Assembly: GCA_023614405.1 (NCBI GenBank)
Contig: CM042686.1
Location: 468,938,740 to 469,002,739 of the forward strand
Direction: 5' to 3'
Length of the DNA: 64,000 bases
From: Avena insularis
Lineage: Eukaryota; Streptophyta; Magnoliopsida; Poales; Poaceae
Below, one piece after another: positions 22,531 to 34,013 of this stretch. The position numbers and the translations under genes were made by a program. The notes under the pieces are model-generated. The model had not been told where the DNA came from. It was given only the letters and a program-made list of their open reading frames with translations, and ran no database searches. Numbering within the stretch: position 1 is the first letter of the stretch; the number at the start of each line of letters is the position of its first letter.

Positions 22531-22710
22531 TTATGACTCCTAATTTCACATTAAAAAGCATGATTTCCTGCAGAACACAATTCAAAGAAAGGTTTTGCAT
22601 ATCTTTGCAATTATTAGTCATTAGAGGCAAGGATTGAGAGTTTCTTGTCAATTTCTTGAAAAAAAAACAATGTTAAATGCGGTGGAAGGTGGCTATTTTT
22701 GGAGCCATCA
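22531..22710 (-). repeat. Athila-1 3' LTR, remaining part
   Basis: Continues the LTR cut at 9664 and matches 59427-59592 of the other LTR, ending GGAGCCATCA against GGTGCCTTCA there. The first five bases are the Tat-2 target duplication. Confidence 0.85.
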
Positions 22711-24169
22711 ACCTCCCGAAATCTCAAACCTTGATCGGCCTCGAGCAAGAAGAAAAAAAGAACTATAAGAAATTCAGCGTTTAAATTTGAAACAATGAGA
22801 ATAAGAATTCACTTACGGTTGGTAGTCATATGCGCTCAACACTTCATTCATTTGCGAGGCTTATCAAAGTTAGAGAGATGACAAGAGTACTATACAAGTT
22901 TCGGTAAGTCAATACAATCAAAGTAAAGTTTATTATAAGTATAAATAACTAGAAGTGTAGCAATCAATCCAATTCTTGTAGTTAACTCTGAGCTTGCCAA
23001 GGAACATTAGGATGTTTAAATAGCATAATTGAGTAAGAGAGTTTCATGTCCTAAGTAGCATAACAGCGAAGTGTCTTATTTACACCCACATCAATAATTC
23101 AAGTCAATCAAAAACACTTCTAATCCAATCATTGTTTACAATAAAATTCATAAAGTAGTAACGAGAACATGCCAAGGACTTGTTATGTGGATCTTCATAC
23201 ATATCTCTTTTTTTCTTCCTCTTTCAAGGATCATTAGCTGTTTCTTTTACAAGTGCTTGCACAACCTTTGAGAGTACCAATACTTTTTCCCATATATTGA
23301 CACGTATGCCACTCATGTTATCAACTCATAGCCGAAATTTGGGGTCATACCATAGATCGTTCAAAAGCTAGCAGAGTTGTTGGCATCCCAAATGCGTGCA
23401 TGAGAAACATAGAACCTTTTCTTTCTCTTCTTTATACTAATACCACGGTTTGATCCACAATCTTAGCTTTGGCATGGATCACAATTACCACTAGACTTCA
23501 TTTCAATCAACAAATCCTTTCATGAGTGTCATCCAAAATATCAAAACATCTATGGGGTTAAGTGTCTTCAAGGGTATACTCTCAACACAATCATTCATCA
23601 AACAAGTCATAAATTTTAGACTTTTTCTTATTGTATTTGCTTGGCAATATTATTTCCAAGGGAAGACTCGTTTGGCTAAAAGAACTAGAGCAAAAGCTTC
23701 AAAAACTAATCATCATACTAATAAAAAGCTTTACTCTAACCATATTAAATTACTCCCACTAGCATGGCATCTTAGCAAATTGATTGACTAGGATAAACAA
23801 CTCAAACTTCAAAAGTGGGAGACAAAGGACATACCTCTCATAAGTTACTTCATGATCATCTTCCTTATAGGGATGTGTTCCTTAAAAACTCAAACACGAT
23901 TACTCTCATAATAATATTAAAGCAAAGAGGCAAAGTGTGAATCCACATTTATGAAAAAAGGAAAAGAAAAATGGAAAAATCTTTTTGATCTTTGAGGATA
24001 GGGATTAAAGAACAGAAAATAACTTGCGACCAAGCAAGGGACTAAGGAAAGAAAAACAAACAAAAAACAAAAGATAACTAAAAATGAAAGCAAACTAAAA
24101 AGCAAAGTATTGGAACAAGCCAACACGAGTGTTTCAAAGCTCCCAAGGAGCTGGAGTATAACCTCATTA
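22711..24169 (-). other. Athila-1 3' untranslated region
   Basis: AT-rich with no convincing frame. On the minus strand it leads from the end of the env-like ORF to the LTR; a short purine-rich GGGAGGT at 22711-22718 next to the LTR is the probable polypurine tract. Confidence 0.6.
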
Positions 24170-24541
24170 TTACACAAATAAATTTTCTGGGGGAACACAG
24201 CCCCAAGCTCGGGCTTTTGCAAGCCCTTTTGTTGCTCGTTGTGGTGGCGGTGGATAGTCTCCCATGTTCCATTGGTTGCTCCAATCATGGTACCATGTGG
24301 CAAGGTTTGCCGAAGCATCTCGAAGGTTGATGGAGAGGTTGTTAATGTTTTGAATATTTCCTTCCAGCGCATAAATATCTTCATAGGCTGTGTAGTAGTT
24401 TGGTGGCTGCACATCTTGTTCGGGTCCTTCTTGTTCTACTTCTTCATCTTCTCCTTCTCCTCCCACCGGTATTTCTTGATGGGGTAGATTTGCCTCAACC
24501 TGCACATCAAAATGCAAACTTCCATCCTCGATAGAGAATAG
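24170..24541 (-). pseudogene. Athila-1 env-like ORF, downstream part
   Basis: About 123 codons of open frame read leftwards from the Copia-1 insertion point to a stop at 24170. The sequence is acidic at first (GGEGEDEEVEQEGPEQD), then helical and Gln/Asn-rich. It continues the ORF whose upstream part lies at 33081-34013. In Athila-type elements a long ORF follows pol at this place (ATHILA ORF / env-like); its role is unproven. I see no clear signal peptide or membrane anchor in this part. Confidence 0.6.
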
Positions 24542-24615
24542 TGAAGGAAATATGCCTTGAGAGGCAATAATAAAGTTGCTATTATATATTCCTTATACAT
24601 GATAGATGTTTATTT
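24542..24615 (+). repeat. Copia-1 first LTR, truncated to 74 bp
   Basis: Matches the first 74 bp of the full LTRs with two differences, then switches inside a TTT shared by both sides to internal sequence equal to 31308 onward. Confidence 0.9.
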
Positions 24616-24756
24616 ATAGTACACACGGACCTGAATGTAGCAGATCTGTTGACTAAAGTTCTCCCTATGGCAAAACATGATCAACACCAGAACTCCATGG
24701 GTGTTAGATTTATCACTATGTGAACTAGATTATTGTCTCTAGTGCAAGTGGGAGAT
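24616..24756 (+). pseudogene. Copia-1 duplicate of the RNase H end and polypurine tract
   Basis: 141 bp essentially identical to 31308-31448: the last RNase H codons (TDLNVADLLTKVLP) through the stop and the AAGTGGGAGAT tract. It is the remnant of a deleted first internal region. Confidence 0.9.
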
Positions 24757-26402
24757 TGAAGGAAATATGCCCTGAGAGGCAATAATAAAGTTGTTATTAT
24801 ATATTCCTTATACATGATAGATGTTTATTTTACATGCTAGAAATGTATTGATTCGGAAACATCAATACATGTGTGTTTAATAAACAAAAAGGGTTCCTAG
24901 TCATGCCTCTCTTATAGACTAGCTTGTTGATTAACAGGATGATCAAGGTTTCCTGATCATGGACATTGGATGTTGTTAGTAACAAGGTCACACCATTGGT
25001 GGAATGATGTGATGAACATTCATCCGAAGTAAATCATTACGATCAAGTCATTATGTTTATATTGCTATAACATCATACGAAGTAATCTTTATCCTTAGAC
25101 CATGAGATCATGTTAATTGCTAATACCAAAAGAGTATCTTGATAACATCAAACGTCACACCATAACAGGGTGACTATAAAGATGGATTCAGTACTACGAA
25201 GGTGTTATGTTGAGGCTCATGGATCAAGAGTGGAATTTGTCAATCCAGATGACGGATAGATATACTCTGGGCCCTCACGGTGATATCACATTAGGATAGC
25301 TTGCAAGCAAGTGATGTGATCACTAGAATGTTATATCACGGGAATGAGAAAAGAGTGCATGTCGATAACGAGATCAAACTAGGTATGGAGATACCGATGA
25401 TCGAATCTCGGACATGTAATATATCGAGAGACAAAGGGATTTAGTTACAAGCGTTAAATGTTCTCACGATCACATGAGTCATCGTTGAATGTGTAGGAGT
25501 CGGTCCGGATCTCCAGGTCCCGCTGCTGATTATTGATCGGAGAAGGGTCTCGATCATGTCTGCATAATTCGCGAACCGTAGGGTGGCACACTTAATAGTT
25601 ACCGGACACCATTTTGGAGCACATATGTTTCAGACGAAAGAATTGCAAAGCGCAGGAATTGTTTAAATAGAAACCGGAAATTGTTTCGGGTGAAATTGCA
25701 GAAGGTGGTTCTGCATGTGATATTGAAATATTGCAAGGGGCTATATGTGAATGTTTCTTAATTAAAGTAATTAACAAAATTCTGAATAAATTTAATAAAA
25801 AGAGTTTTATTAAATGAGAGAGCATTAAATTTGGAGAAATTTAATGCATTTAAAGTGGAGACTTTAAAAGGGAATGTGAAGAGGCATTTTAATGTGGAGG
25901 GGTTACCACCACATGAATGGGGGAGGTGAGGGGTCACCCCCCAATGCGCTGGCCATGGAGAGAGGGGGCACCCCCCTCCTCCTATAAAAGGCCACCCATT
26001 CCCTCCTTCATCCTCACACCGCCTTGTGAAGGATCTCTCTCCCCATCTAGAATTATTCCCCCATGGTCTCGGATTAGCGAGATACATGTTCCCGGTGGCA
26101 TTTTGTCTGGAAGGAGTTGCTTCACTGGATCGCTGGAGCGAGGAGGTGGAGGTTGTCCGTGGCGTGTGTGCAAAGTGCGGATTCGCTGTTGAGTTGCGGC
26201 GCCGGACTTCCTCACGATCTTGATATCGGCAAGTGTACGACTACATCAACCACAGTTCCTACCGTTAACAAAGCTCAAGTATTCACGAGGGTAAGTTCTC
26301 GTTGGATGTATGTCCACCCGTTGCTTTGTACCTAGTAGATAGATCTTGGCGTGTAGTTCACACCATAGGAAATTTTTTGTTTTCTATGTTGTGGACCCAA
26401 CA
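24757..26402 (+). repeat. Copia-1 middle LTR (5' LTR of the intact unit)
   Basis: 1646 bp, TGAAGGAAAT to GGACCCAACA, next to the primer site. TATA box TATAAAAG at 25983-25990. Confidence 0.92.
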
Positions 26403-26403
26403 G

Positions 26404-26415
26404 TGGTATCAGAGC
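26404..26415 (+). promoter_or_regulatory. Copia-1 primer-binding site (initiator tRNA-Met)
   Basis: TGGTATCAGAGC, two bases after the LTR, is the standard plant copia primer site. Confidence 0.92.
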
Positions 26416-27465
26416 CTGATCTATGCGTAGGTGCTTAGAACGGGTAGTACACATATGGTTGATATGTGGGCGATGATGATCATGTTATTTCATCTTCTAT
26501 GTATTTTGGATATTGGTGGCATAGTGGGATGAAGCGGCCTGGACCAACCTTACATGTCATCGTACATGAGACCGGTTCCACGACTGACATGCAACTTGTT
26601 TTGCATAAGTGGCTGGCGGGTGTCTGTCTCTCCTACTATAGTCAATATCTGATTTACAACGAGTTGCTAATAACTTAGTTATCCTCGTTGTGGTTCATGT
26701 TCGTAGGTACGAACGGTTCTATCTCCGAAAGCCCTAAGCCACGTAAAACTTGCAATTGATAAATTAGAGGCGCCTAGTTTAGATCGTTGCTGGGATAGTG
26801 TATTGATATGGTATTGTTGTAAGTAGATGTATGGTGGATACTCTTACAACACACTCAACGTGTAAGTTCAATAGACCTTGGCCTTACACACAAAGGAATG
26901 ATAGAGATCATACCATGATGCAAGTGATAGAGATCAAATGCATGGACCATATCATCTCACTTTACACATTAGATGTTAGCATCTTATACTGCTAGTTTGG
27001 TGCGTTTGATAGCATTATAAGATGATCCCTCTTTTAGATATCAAGATAAAAATGTGTTCTTCCTTGAGTATGCACCGTTCTATGGATCGTGTTTCGAGAC
27101 ATCATGTGATGATCGGGTGTACTCGAATCTATGCTTTCATAGGAACGGGTGTAAGACAGTTTTACACAAGCGAATACTAAGGTTCTTACTTGGCGAGCCT
27201 AGCATGTACAGACATGGCCTCGGAACACGGACCGAAAGGTTAAGCATGAGTCATATGGTTGATATGATGCCCATATAGATGCTCACCTTTGAAGCTATAT
27301 CAGCTCACGTGATGATCGGACTTGGTATAGTGGATTTGGTTCACGTAATCACCAAAAGGACACGAGGGATGTCGTTTTTGATTGGGAGTTCATTAGTAAT
27401 TTGGATTAGTTGAACTCAATCTATCATAAACTTACTCTAAATAAACTTTACAAATTCTATTGTAG
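26416..27465 (+). other. Copia-1 untranslated leader
   Basis: About 1.05 kb between primer site and gag, as in BARE-like elements, which have long leaders with packaging signals. The short ORFs in it look like chance. Confidence 0.6.
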
Positions 27466-28170
27466 ATGGCACCACCTGCTTTTAATTTCAATGTGTTCAT
27501 GGAGAAAGAGAAACTTGCTGCGAATGGTAGCAACTTCACCAACTGGGCTATGAATTTGAGGATTCTCCTCACTGCTGCACAAAAGCAATATGTGCTAGAT
27601 GCGCCACTAGGACCCCCACCAGCTCCTGATGCCCCTGACAAGGAAAAGAATGTCTATGTGACTCGTCAAGAGGACCATAACTTAGTTCATTGCGGCATAC
27701 TCTATGGGCTAGAGCCAGAACTTCAAAAGCGTTTCGAAAATGGCAGTGCCTTTGATACCATGGGAGAATTGAAAATGATTTTCGATACCCATGCTGCCGT
27801 AGAGAGTTATAATGCTACAGAAAAGTTCTTTAGCTGCATGATGGAGGAAAACAGCTCCGTTAGTGAGCACGTACTCAAAATGTCTGGGTACGCCGATAAG
27901 CTTGTGTCCTTGGGAATAACGATTCCCATTGACTTAGGCATACATCGTGTTCTCCAATCTCTGCCACCTAGCTACAAGAGCTTCGTGATGAACTATAATA
28001 TGCAGGGCATGAAGAAGTCTCTTCCCGAGCTTCTGTCAATGCTTAAGACTGTAGAAGTGGAGATTAGGAAAGAACATCAAGTGTTGATGATCAATAGGAC
28101 CACCGGTTTCAAGAAGGACAAGAAAGGCAAGCACAAGGGAAAGAAGGGTGGCAAGTCTGCCACGCTTTGA
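27466..28170 (+). pseudogene. Copia-1 gag
   Basis: Capsid protein of 234 codons from ATG. It shows NFTNWAMNLRILL, the YNATEKFFSCMMEE and SEHVLKMSGYADKLVSLG blocks, and LQSLPPSYKSFVMNY, the typical copia gag (UBN2-type) helices. A Lys/Gly-rich tail follows. TGA at 28168-28170 comes from a one-base frame change. In the shifted frame the zinc knuckle survives only in part near 28212-28250 (CYYYKDRHWKRNR), with expected Cys residues changed, so RNA binding would be impaired. Confidence 0.88.
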
Positions 28171-29819
28171 AAAAGAAACCCCGGGCTGGCCCTAAGTCCG
28201 ACACCGAAAAGTGCTACTATTACAAGGATCGCCATTGGAAGCGCAATCGTTTAAGTATTTGGCGGACAAGAAGTCCACCAAGGCAAACAAAGGTATATGT
28301 GATATACATGTTATTGATGTGTACTTGACTAGTACTGCAGAGCACTGGGTATTTGATACCGGATCGGTTGCTAATATATGTAACTCGGTTCAGGGGCTAC
28401 GGAACAAGCAACAACTAGCAAGGGATGAGGTCAGGATGCGGGTCGGCAATGGATCAAGAGTTGATGTGATTGCCGTTGGGACGCTACCTCTCCATTTGCC
28501 ATCGAGATTAGTTATAAACCTAAATAATTGTTATTTGGTGCCTGCACTGAGCATGAACATTGTATCTGGATCATGTTTGATGCAAAGTGGTCATTCCTTT
28601 AAATCTGAGAACAATGGTTGTTTGATTTATAATAATGATATCTTTTATGGTCATGCACCTATGTTGAATGGTTTATTTCTATTGGATCTCGATAGTAATA
28701 TTATGCACATTCATAATGTTAATGCTAAAAAGATTAAACTTGATGATGATATGTCTACATATATGTGGCACTGCCGTCTAGGTCATATTGGCGTTAAACG
28801 CATGAAGAAACTCCATTCTGATGGACTTTTGGAATCACTTGATACATGTCAGCCATGCTTTATGGGCAAGATGACTAGAACGCCGTTTTCCGGTTCAATG
28901 GAACGGGCGACAAATCTGTTGGAGATCATACATACTGATGTGTGTGGACCAATGAGTGTGTCGGTGCGAGGTGGATATCGTTATTTTGTTACTTTCACGG
29001 ATGATTTGAGTAGATATGGGTATATCTATTTGATGAAACACAAGTATGAAACTTTTGAAAAGTTCAAGGAATTTCAGAATGAAGTGGAAAATCATCATAA
29101 TAGAAAGATCAAATTTCTACGGTCTGACCGTGGAGGAGAGTATCTAAGTTACGAGTTTAGCACACACATGAAAGAGTGTGAAATAGTTTCACAACTCACG
29201 CCTGCCGGAACACCACAACGTAATGGTGTGTCGGAACGTCGTAATCGTACCTTATTGGATATGGTTCGATCTATGATGTCTCTGACTGACTTACCTCTGT
29301 CAATTTGGGGTTATGCATCGGAAACAATGCATTCACTTTAAATCGGGCACCATCTAAACTGCTGAAATGACATCGTATGAATTATGGTTTGGAAACAAAC
29401 CTAAGCTGTCATTTCTTAAGGTTTGGGGATGCGATGTTTATGTGAAGAAACTTCAACCGGATAAACTCGAACCCAAAGCGGAAAAATGCGTCTTCATAGG
29501 ATACCCTAAGGAAACAATTGGGTATACCTTCTATCACAGATCCGAGGGCAAGGTTTTTGTTGCCAAGAATGGATCCTTTCTTGAGAAGGAGTTTCTCGCG
29601 AAAGGTGTGAGTAGTCGGAAGGTAGAACTCGAAGAGGTTATTGAACCATCTCTTCATGGAATGGCAAGTGGCGCAGCACCAGAAGTTGTTTCGGAGTTGA
29701 CTTCACCTGATGAAGAGAGAGATAATGATAACGATCATGAAACTCTGAAAGAGGACACTACCGAACCTCGCAGTCAAGGTGACACGCAGCCTCCGATCTG
29801 CACGGCAATCCTGTTGTGA
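28171..29819 (+). pseudogene. Copia-1 protease and integrase
   Basis: The main frame (28211-29341) has no real start; it continues gag-pol after the frame change. Protease is marked by WVFDTGSVANICN. The integrase zinc region has WHCRLGHIGVKRM and CQPCFMGK. The catalytic core has IHTDVCGP (Asp), SDRGGEY (Asp) and NGVSERRNR (Glu), so the DDE triad is intact. An added T near 29337 and a lost A near 29357 shift the frame into 29367-29819, which carries the conserved ELWFGNKPKLSFLKVWGC block and the acidic C-terminal tail. Confidence 0.88.
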
Positions 29820-30929
29820 ATTTCATGGTTGATGAAATGGATGACCTCGCGACGATGAAGAAGAATGATGAGCCCGGATTCCAACAAATGGCTAGAAGCC
29901 ATGAAATCCGAGATGGAATCCATGTACGAGAACCAAGTTTGGAACTTGGTGGACTTACCTCACGACCGAAAGGCCGTTGAGAATAAATGGATTTTCAAAA
30001 GGAAAACTGATGCTGATGGTAACGTGACCATCTATAAGGCTCGACTTGTCGCAAAGGGGTTTCGACAAATTCAAGGAGTTGACTACGATGAGACATTCTC
30101 TCCCATAGCGATGCTTAAATCGGTTAGGATTATGTTAGCAATTGCTGCATATTTCGATTATGAAATATGGCAGATGGATGTCAAAACTGCGTTCCTCAAT
30201 GGTAAGATTGAAGAAGAGTTGTATATGATACAACCTAAGGGTTTTGTCAATCCTAAGGATGCTAATAAGGTGTGCAAACTTCAGCGATCCATCTATGGAC
30301 TGAAGCAAGCATCACGAAGTTGGAATCTCCGCTTTGATGAGGTGATCAAAGAGTTTGGATTTGTCCAAACTTATGGAGAGGCTTGTATTTACAAGAAAGT
30401 GAGTGGGAGCAATGTGGCATTTCTGATATTATATGTGGATGACATATTATTGATTGGAAATGATATAGATCTTTTAAACAGTGTTAAAAGTTATCTAAAC
30501 AGCAAATTTTCGATGAAAGACCTTGGTGAAGCGTCATATATATTAGGCATTAAAATCTATAGAGCTAGATCAAGGCGCCTAATTGGGCTATCGCAGAGTA
30601 CATACCTTGATAAGATATTAAAGAAGTTTAATATGGACGAAAGTAAGAAGGGGTTCTTACCTATGTTGCAAGGCAAGACATTGAGTAAGACTCAAAGTCC
30701 GGCTACGGCGGAAGAAAGAGAGATGATGGATAAGATCCCCTATGCCTCGGCCATAGGCTCTATTATGTATGCCATGCTATGTACAAGACCAGATGTGGCA
30801 CATGCTATTAGTGTGACTAGTAGGTACCAATCTGATCCAGGTTCGGAACACTGGATAGCGGTAAAGAACATCCTCAAGTACTTGAGAAGAACTAAGGATA
30901 TGTTTTTCATATACGGAGGTGAAGAATAG
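29820..30929 (+). pseudogene. Copia-1 reverse transcriptase
   Basis: Open from 29865 to 30929. It starts with the copia RT entry block (SNKWLEAMKSEMESMYENQVW). KARLVAKGFRQIQGVDYDET and WQMDVKTAFLNG follow, then YGLKQASRSWN and the catalytic YVDDILLIGND near 30430-30462. This domain has no internal stop and its catalytic Asp pair is present. It ends at TAG 30927-30929, where the family would read on into RNase H. The joint with integrase just upstream is frame-broken. Confidence 0.9.
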
Positions 30930-31415
30930 CTAGTCGCTAAGTGTTATGTCGATGCTAGCTTTGACACCAATCCGGATGACTCTAAGTCTCAATCCGGATA
31001 CGTATTTCTCTTGAACGGAGCAGCAGTTAGTTGGAGGAGTTCCAAACAACCTGTGGTGGCTGGATCAACAACGGAGGCGGAATATGTTGCTGCTTCAGAA
31101 GCGGCGTAGGAGGCAGTTTGGATGAAAGAGTTCATTACGAAACTCGGTGTGGTTCCCAGTGTGTTGGACTCGATGGTGATCTATTGTGACAACAATGGAG
31201 CCATAGCCAACGCAAAGGAACCAAGGTCTCACAAGAATTCCAAACATATTAAGCGCCGGTTTCACTTCGTCTACGAGCATGTCAAGGATGGAGATATAAA
31301 GATTTTTATAGTACACACGGACCTGAATGTAGCAGATCTGTTGACTAAAGTTCTCCCTATGGCAAAACATGATCAACACCAGAACTCCATGGGTGTTAGA
31401 TTTATCACTATGTGA
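30930..31415 (+). pseudogene. Copia-1 RNase H
   Basis: Starts after the TAG with CYVDASFDTNPDDSKSQSGY (first conserved Asp), then STTEAEYVAASEAA (Glu), a second in-frame TAG near 31108, and DNNGAIANAKEP (Asp) with SKHIKRRFHFVYEHV. Ends at a natural TGA, 31413-31415. Two stops, otherwise well kept. Confidence 0.88.
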
Positions 31416-31432
31416 ACTAGATTATTGTCTCT

Positions 31433-31448
31433 AGTGCAAGTGGGAGAT
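31433..31448 (+). promoter_or_regulatory. Copia-1 polypurine tract
   Basis: GTGCAAGTGGGAGAT sits directly before the last LTR; an identical tract precedes the middle LTR. Confidence 0.8.
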
Positions 31449-33080
31449 TGAAGGAAATATGCCCTGAGAGGCAATAATAAAGTTGTTATTATATATTCCT
31501 TATACATGATAGATGTTTATTTTACATGCTAGAAATGTATTGATTCGGAAACATCAATACATGTGTGTTTAATAAACAAAAAGGGTTCCTAGTCATGCCT
31601 CTCTTATAGACTAGCTTGTTGATTAACAGGATGATCAAGGTTTCCTGATCATGGACATTGGATGTTGTTAATAAAAAGGTCACACCATTGATGGAATGAT
31701 GTGATGAACATTCATCCGAAGTATAGAATTACGATCAATTCATTATGTTTATATTGCTATAACATCATACGAAGTAATCTTTTTCCTTAGACCATGAGAT
31801 CATGTTAATTGCTAACACCGGAAGAGTATCTTGATAACATCAAACGTCACACCGTAATAGGGTGACTATAAAGATGGGTTCGATTACTGAAGGTGTTATG
31901 TTGAGGCTCATGGATCAAGAGTAGAATTTGTCAATCCGGATGACGGATAGATATACTCAGGCCCTCTCGGTGATATCACATTAGGATAGCTTGCAAGCAA
32001 GTGATGTGATCACTAGAATGTTATATCACGGGAACGAGAAAAGAGTGCATGTCGGTAACGAGATCAAACTAGGTATGGAGATACCGATGATCGAATCTCG
32101 GACATGTAATATATCGAGAGACAAAGGGATTTAGCGTTAAAGGTTCTCATGATCACAGGAGTCATCGTTGTATGTGTAGGAGTCAGTACGGATCTCCAGG
32201 TCCCGCTGCTGATTATTGATCGGAGAAGGGTCTCGATCATGTCTGCATTATTCGCGAACCGTAGGGTGGCACACTTAAGAGTTACCGGACACCATTTTGG
32301 AGCACATATGTTTCAGACGAAAGAATTGCAAAGCGCAGGAATTGTTTCAATAGAAACCGGAAATTGTTTCGGGTGAAATTGCAGAAGGTGGTTCTGCATG
32401 TGATATTGAAATATTGCAAGGGGCTATATGTGAATGTTTGTTAATTAAAGTAATTAACAAAATTCTGAATAGATTTAATAAAAAGAGTTTTATTAAATGA
32501 GAGAGCATTAAATTTGGAGAAATTTAATGCATTTAAAGTGGAGACTTTAAAAGGGAATGTGAGGAGGCATTTTAATGTGGATGGGTTACCACATGAATGG
32601 GGAGGTGAGGGTCACCCCCCATGCGCCATGGAGAGAGGGGGTACCCCCCTCCTCCTATAAAAAGCCACCCATTCCCTCCTTCATCCTCACACCTCCTTGT
32701 GATGGATCTCTTTCCCCCTCTAGAATTATTCCCCCATGGTCTCGGATTAGCGAGATACATGTTCTCGGTGGCATTTCATCTAGAAGGAGTTGCTGCTTCC
32801 GCTGGATCGCTGGAGCGAGGAGGTGGAGGTTGTCCGGTGGCTTGAAGGAAAAGTGGATGCGCTGCTGAGTTGCGGCGCTCGGACTTCCTCACGATCTTGA
32901 GATCGGCGAGTGTACGACTACATCAACCACGAGTTCCTAGTCGTTAACAAAGCTCGTTGTCTACGAGGGTAAGTTCTCGTTGGATGTATGTCCACCCGTT
33001 GCTTTGTACCTAGTAGATAGATCTTGGCGTGTAGTTCACACCGTAAGAAATTTTTTGTTTTCTATGCTGCGGACCCAACA
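31449..33080 (+). repeat. Copia-1 last LTR (3' LTR)
   Basis: 1632 bp, TGAAGGAAAT to GGACCCAACA, with a TATA box near 32656. Followed by AATAG. It differs from the middle LTR by scattered substitutions and small indels. Confidence 0.92.
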
Positions 33081-34013
33081 AATAGACCATTAGGTAAAGG
33101 AGCCGAGATCAAGTGATCCTCTCCATGTATATCAAGGAAGTATCTACCATCAGTTCTAGAAACCATACCGCATGCTCTTAGAGTAGAAAACCCGAGACGG
33201 TGACTTCCTGTGAATGGTTGGATGTTACCTAGGTTGATGTGAAGTGATCATGCAAGAACGGTTACAACTCCTCCTCTGCATATGGGTCCTAGAGATTGAA
33301 GAGCCTGATGCTTAAGGTAAAACACAAGAAGAGCGCCCAAATTTGGCATTAAGTTACAATTAATAATAGCAGCCTTTGCGAGGATCATCATGTCCTCTCA
33401 TTAACTCTAGTAAACTCACCATGTTCCTGCAAGGTGTTAGCAATAATATAAAACAAATAACGAGTAGCAAGATGATCAATTTGGTTCCCCTTCAGTGTGT
33501 TTCCATGAATTCTCATCAAATTAAAGTACCGCCAAGGTGCAGGATTTAAAACAAAAGTAGTGGAGCGTATGTCGGCGATGTTGTTGGCAAACTTAAAATA
33601 TTGAGCCCATTGGTTGAGCGTCAAGGAGTGCTCACAGTTCATAAGATGGAAGTTGATGCGATCAACTCCAGGCCTCTAATCCTCGAAACAATAGTGAGGT
33701 TCCACCATATGCGTCAAGGTGCTGAGCAACTCAAGTGTCAAGCGGCGATACGTGGGGACATCCTAAAAGACAAAGTCATACAAAACCAACATTGTTGCAA
33801 AGTAAATCGAAATCAGCATGAATGCCAAGTTGGTTTAGGATGTAGGGACACACCCACTTGGTGGACTTGATTTCTCGGAGCTTGAGACAGTTGCAATGAT
33901 TCAGCTGAAACTCCTCGGTGAACTCGATACCAAGTGACTTGGGGGGTCAACGTATCAACGCGTGGTGCGGAAGGTTCCACAACCATCACACGTGTACGAC
34001 TCCTCGTGTTCAT
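33081..34013 (-). pseudogene. Athila-1 env-like (ATHILA-type) ORF, upstream part
   Basis: Starts at ATG 34013 on the minus strand with a basic region (MNTRSRTR). The frame changes near 33930; the shifted frame reads STKWVCPYILNQLGIHADF. Near 33642 it reads SLTLNQWAQYFKFANNI, then APWRYFNLMRIHGNTLKGNQ, a strongly conserved block of the ORF that follows pol in Athila-type elements. Copia-1 cuts it at 33081; the rest is at 24170-24541. Function in the family is not settled. The frameshift makes this copy inactive. Confidence 0.65.

Larger units (their letters stand above)
24542..33080 (+). mobile_element. Copia-1: three-LTR Angela/BARE-like Ty1/copia array
   Basis: A perfect duplication AATAG (24537-24541 and 33081-33085) flanks the whole block. 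Inside are a 74-bp LTR fragment, 141 bp of internal 3' sequence, a full LTR, a full internal region and a second full LTR. LTR starts (TGAAGGAAATATGCCC) and the gag-protease-integrase-RT-RNase H order mark an Angela/BARE-like copia element. The extra partial unit suggests a tandem array made by unequal exchange that later lost most of its first unit. Stops and indels in pol make it inactive. Confidence 0.92.
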
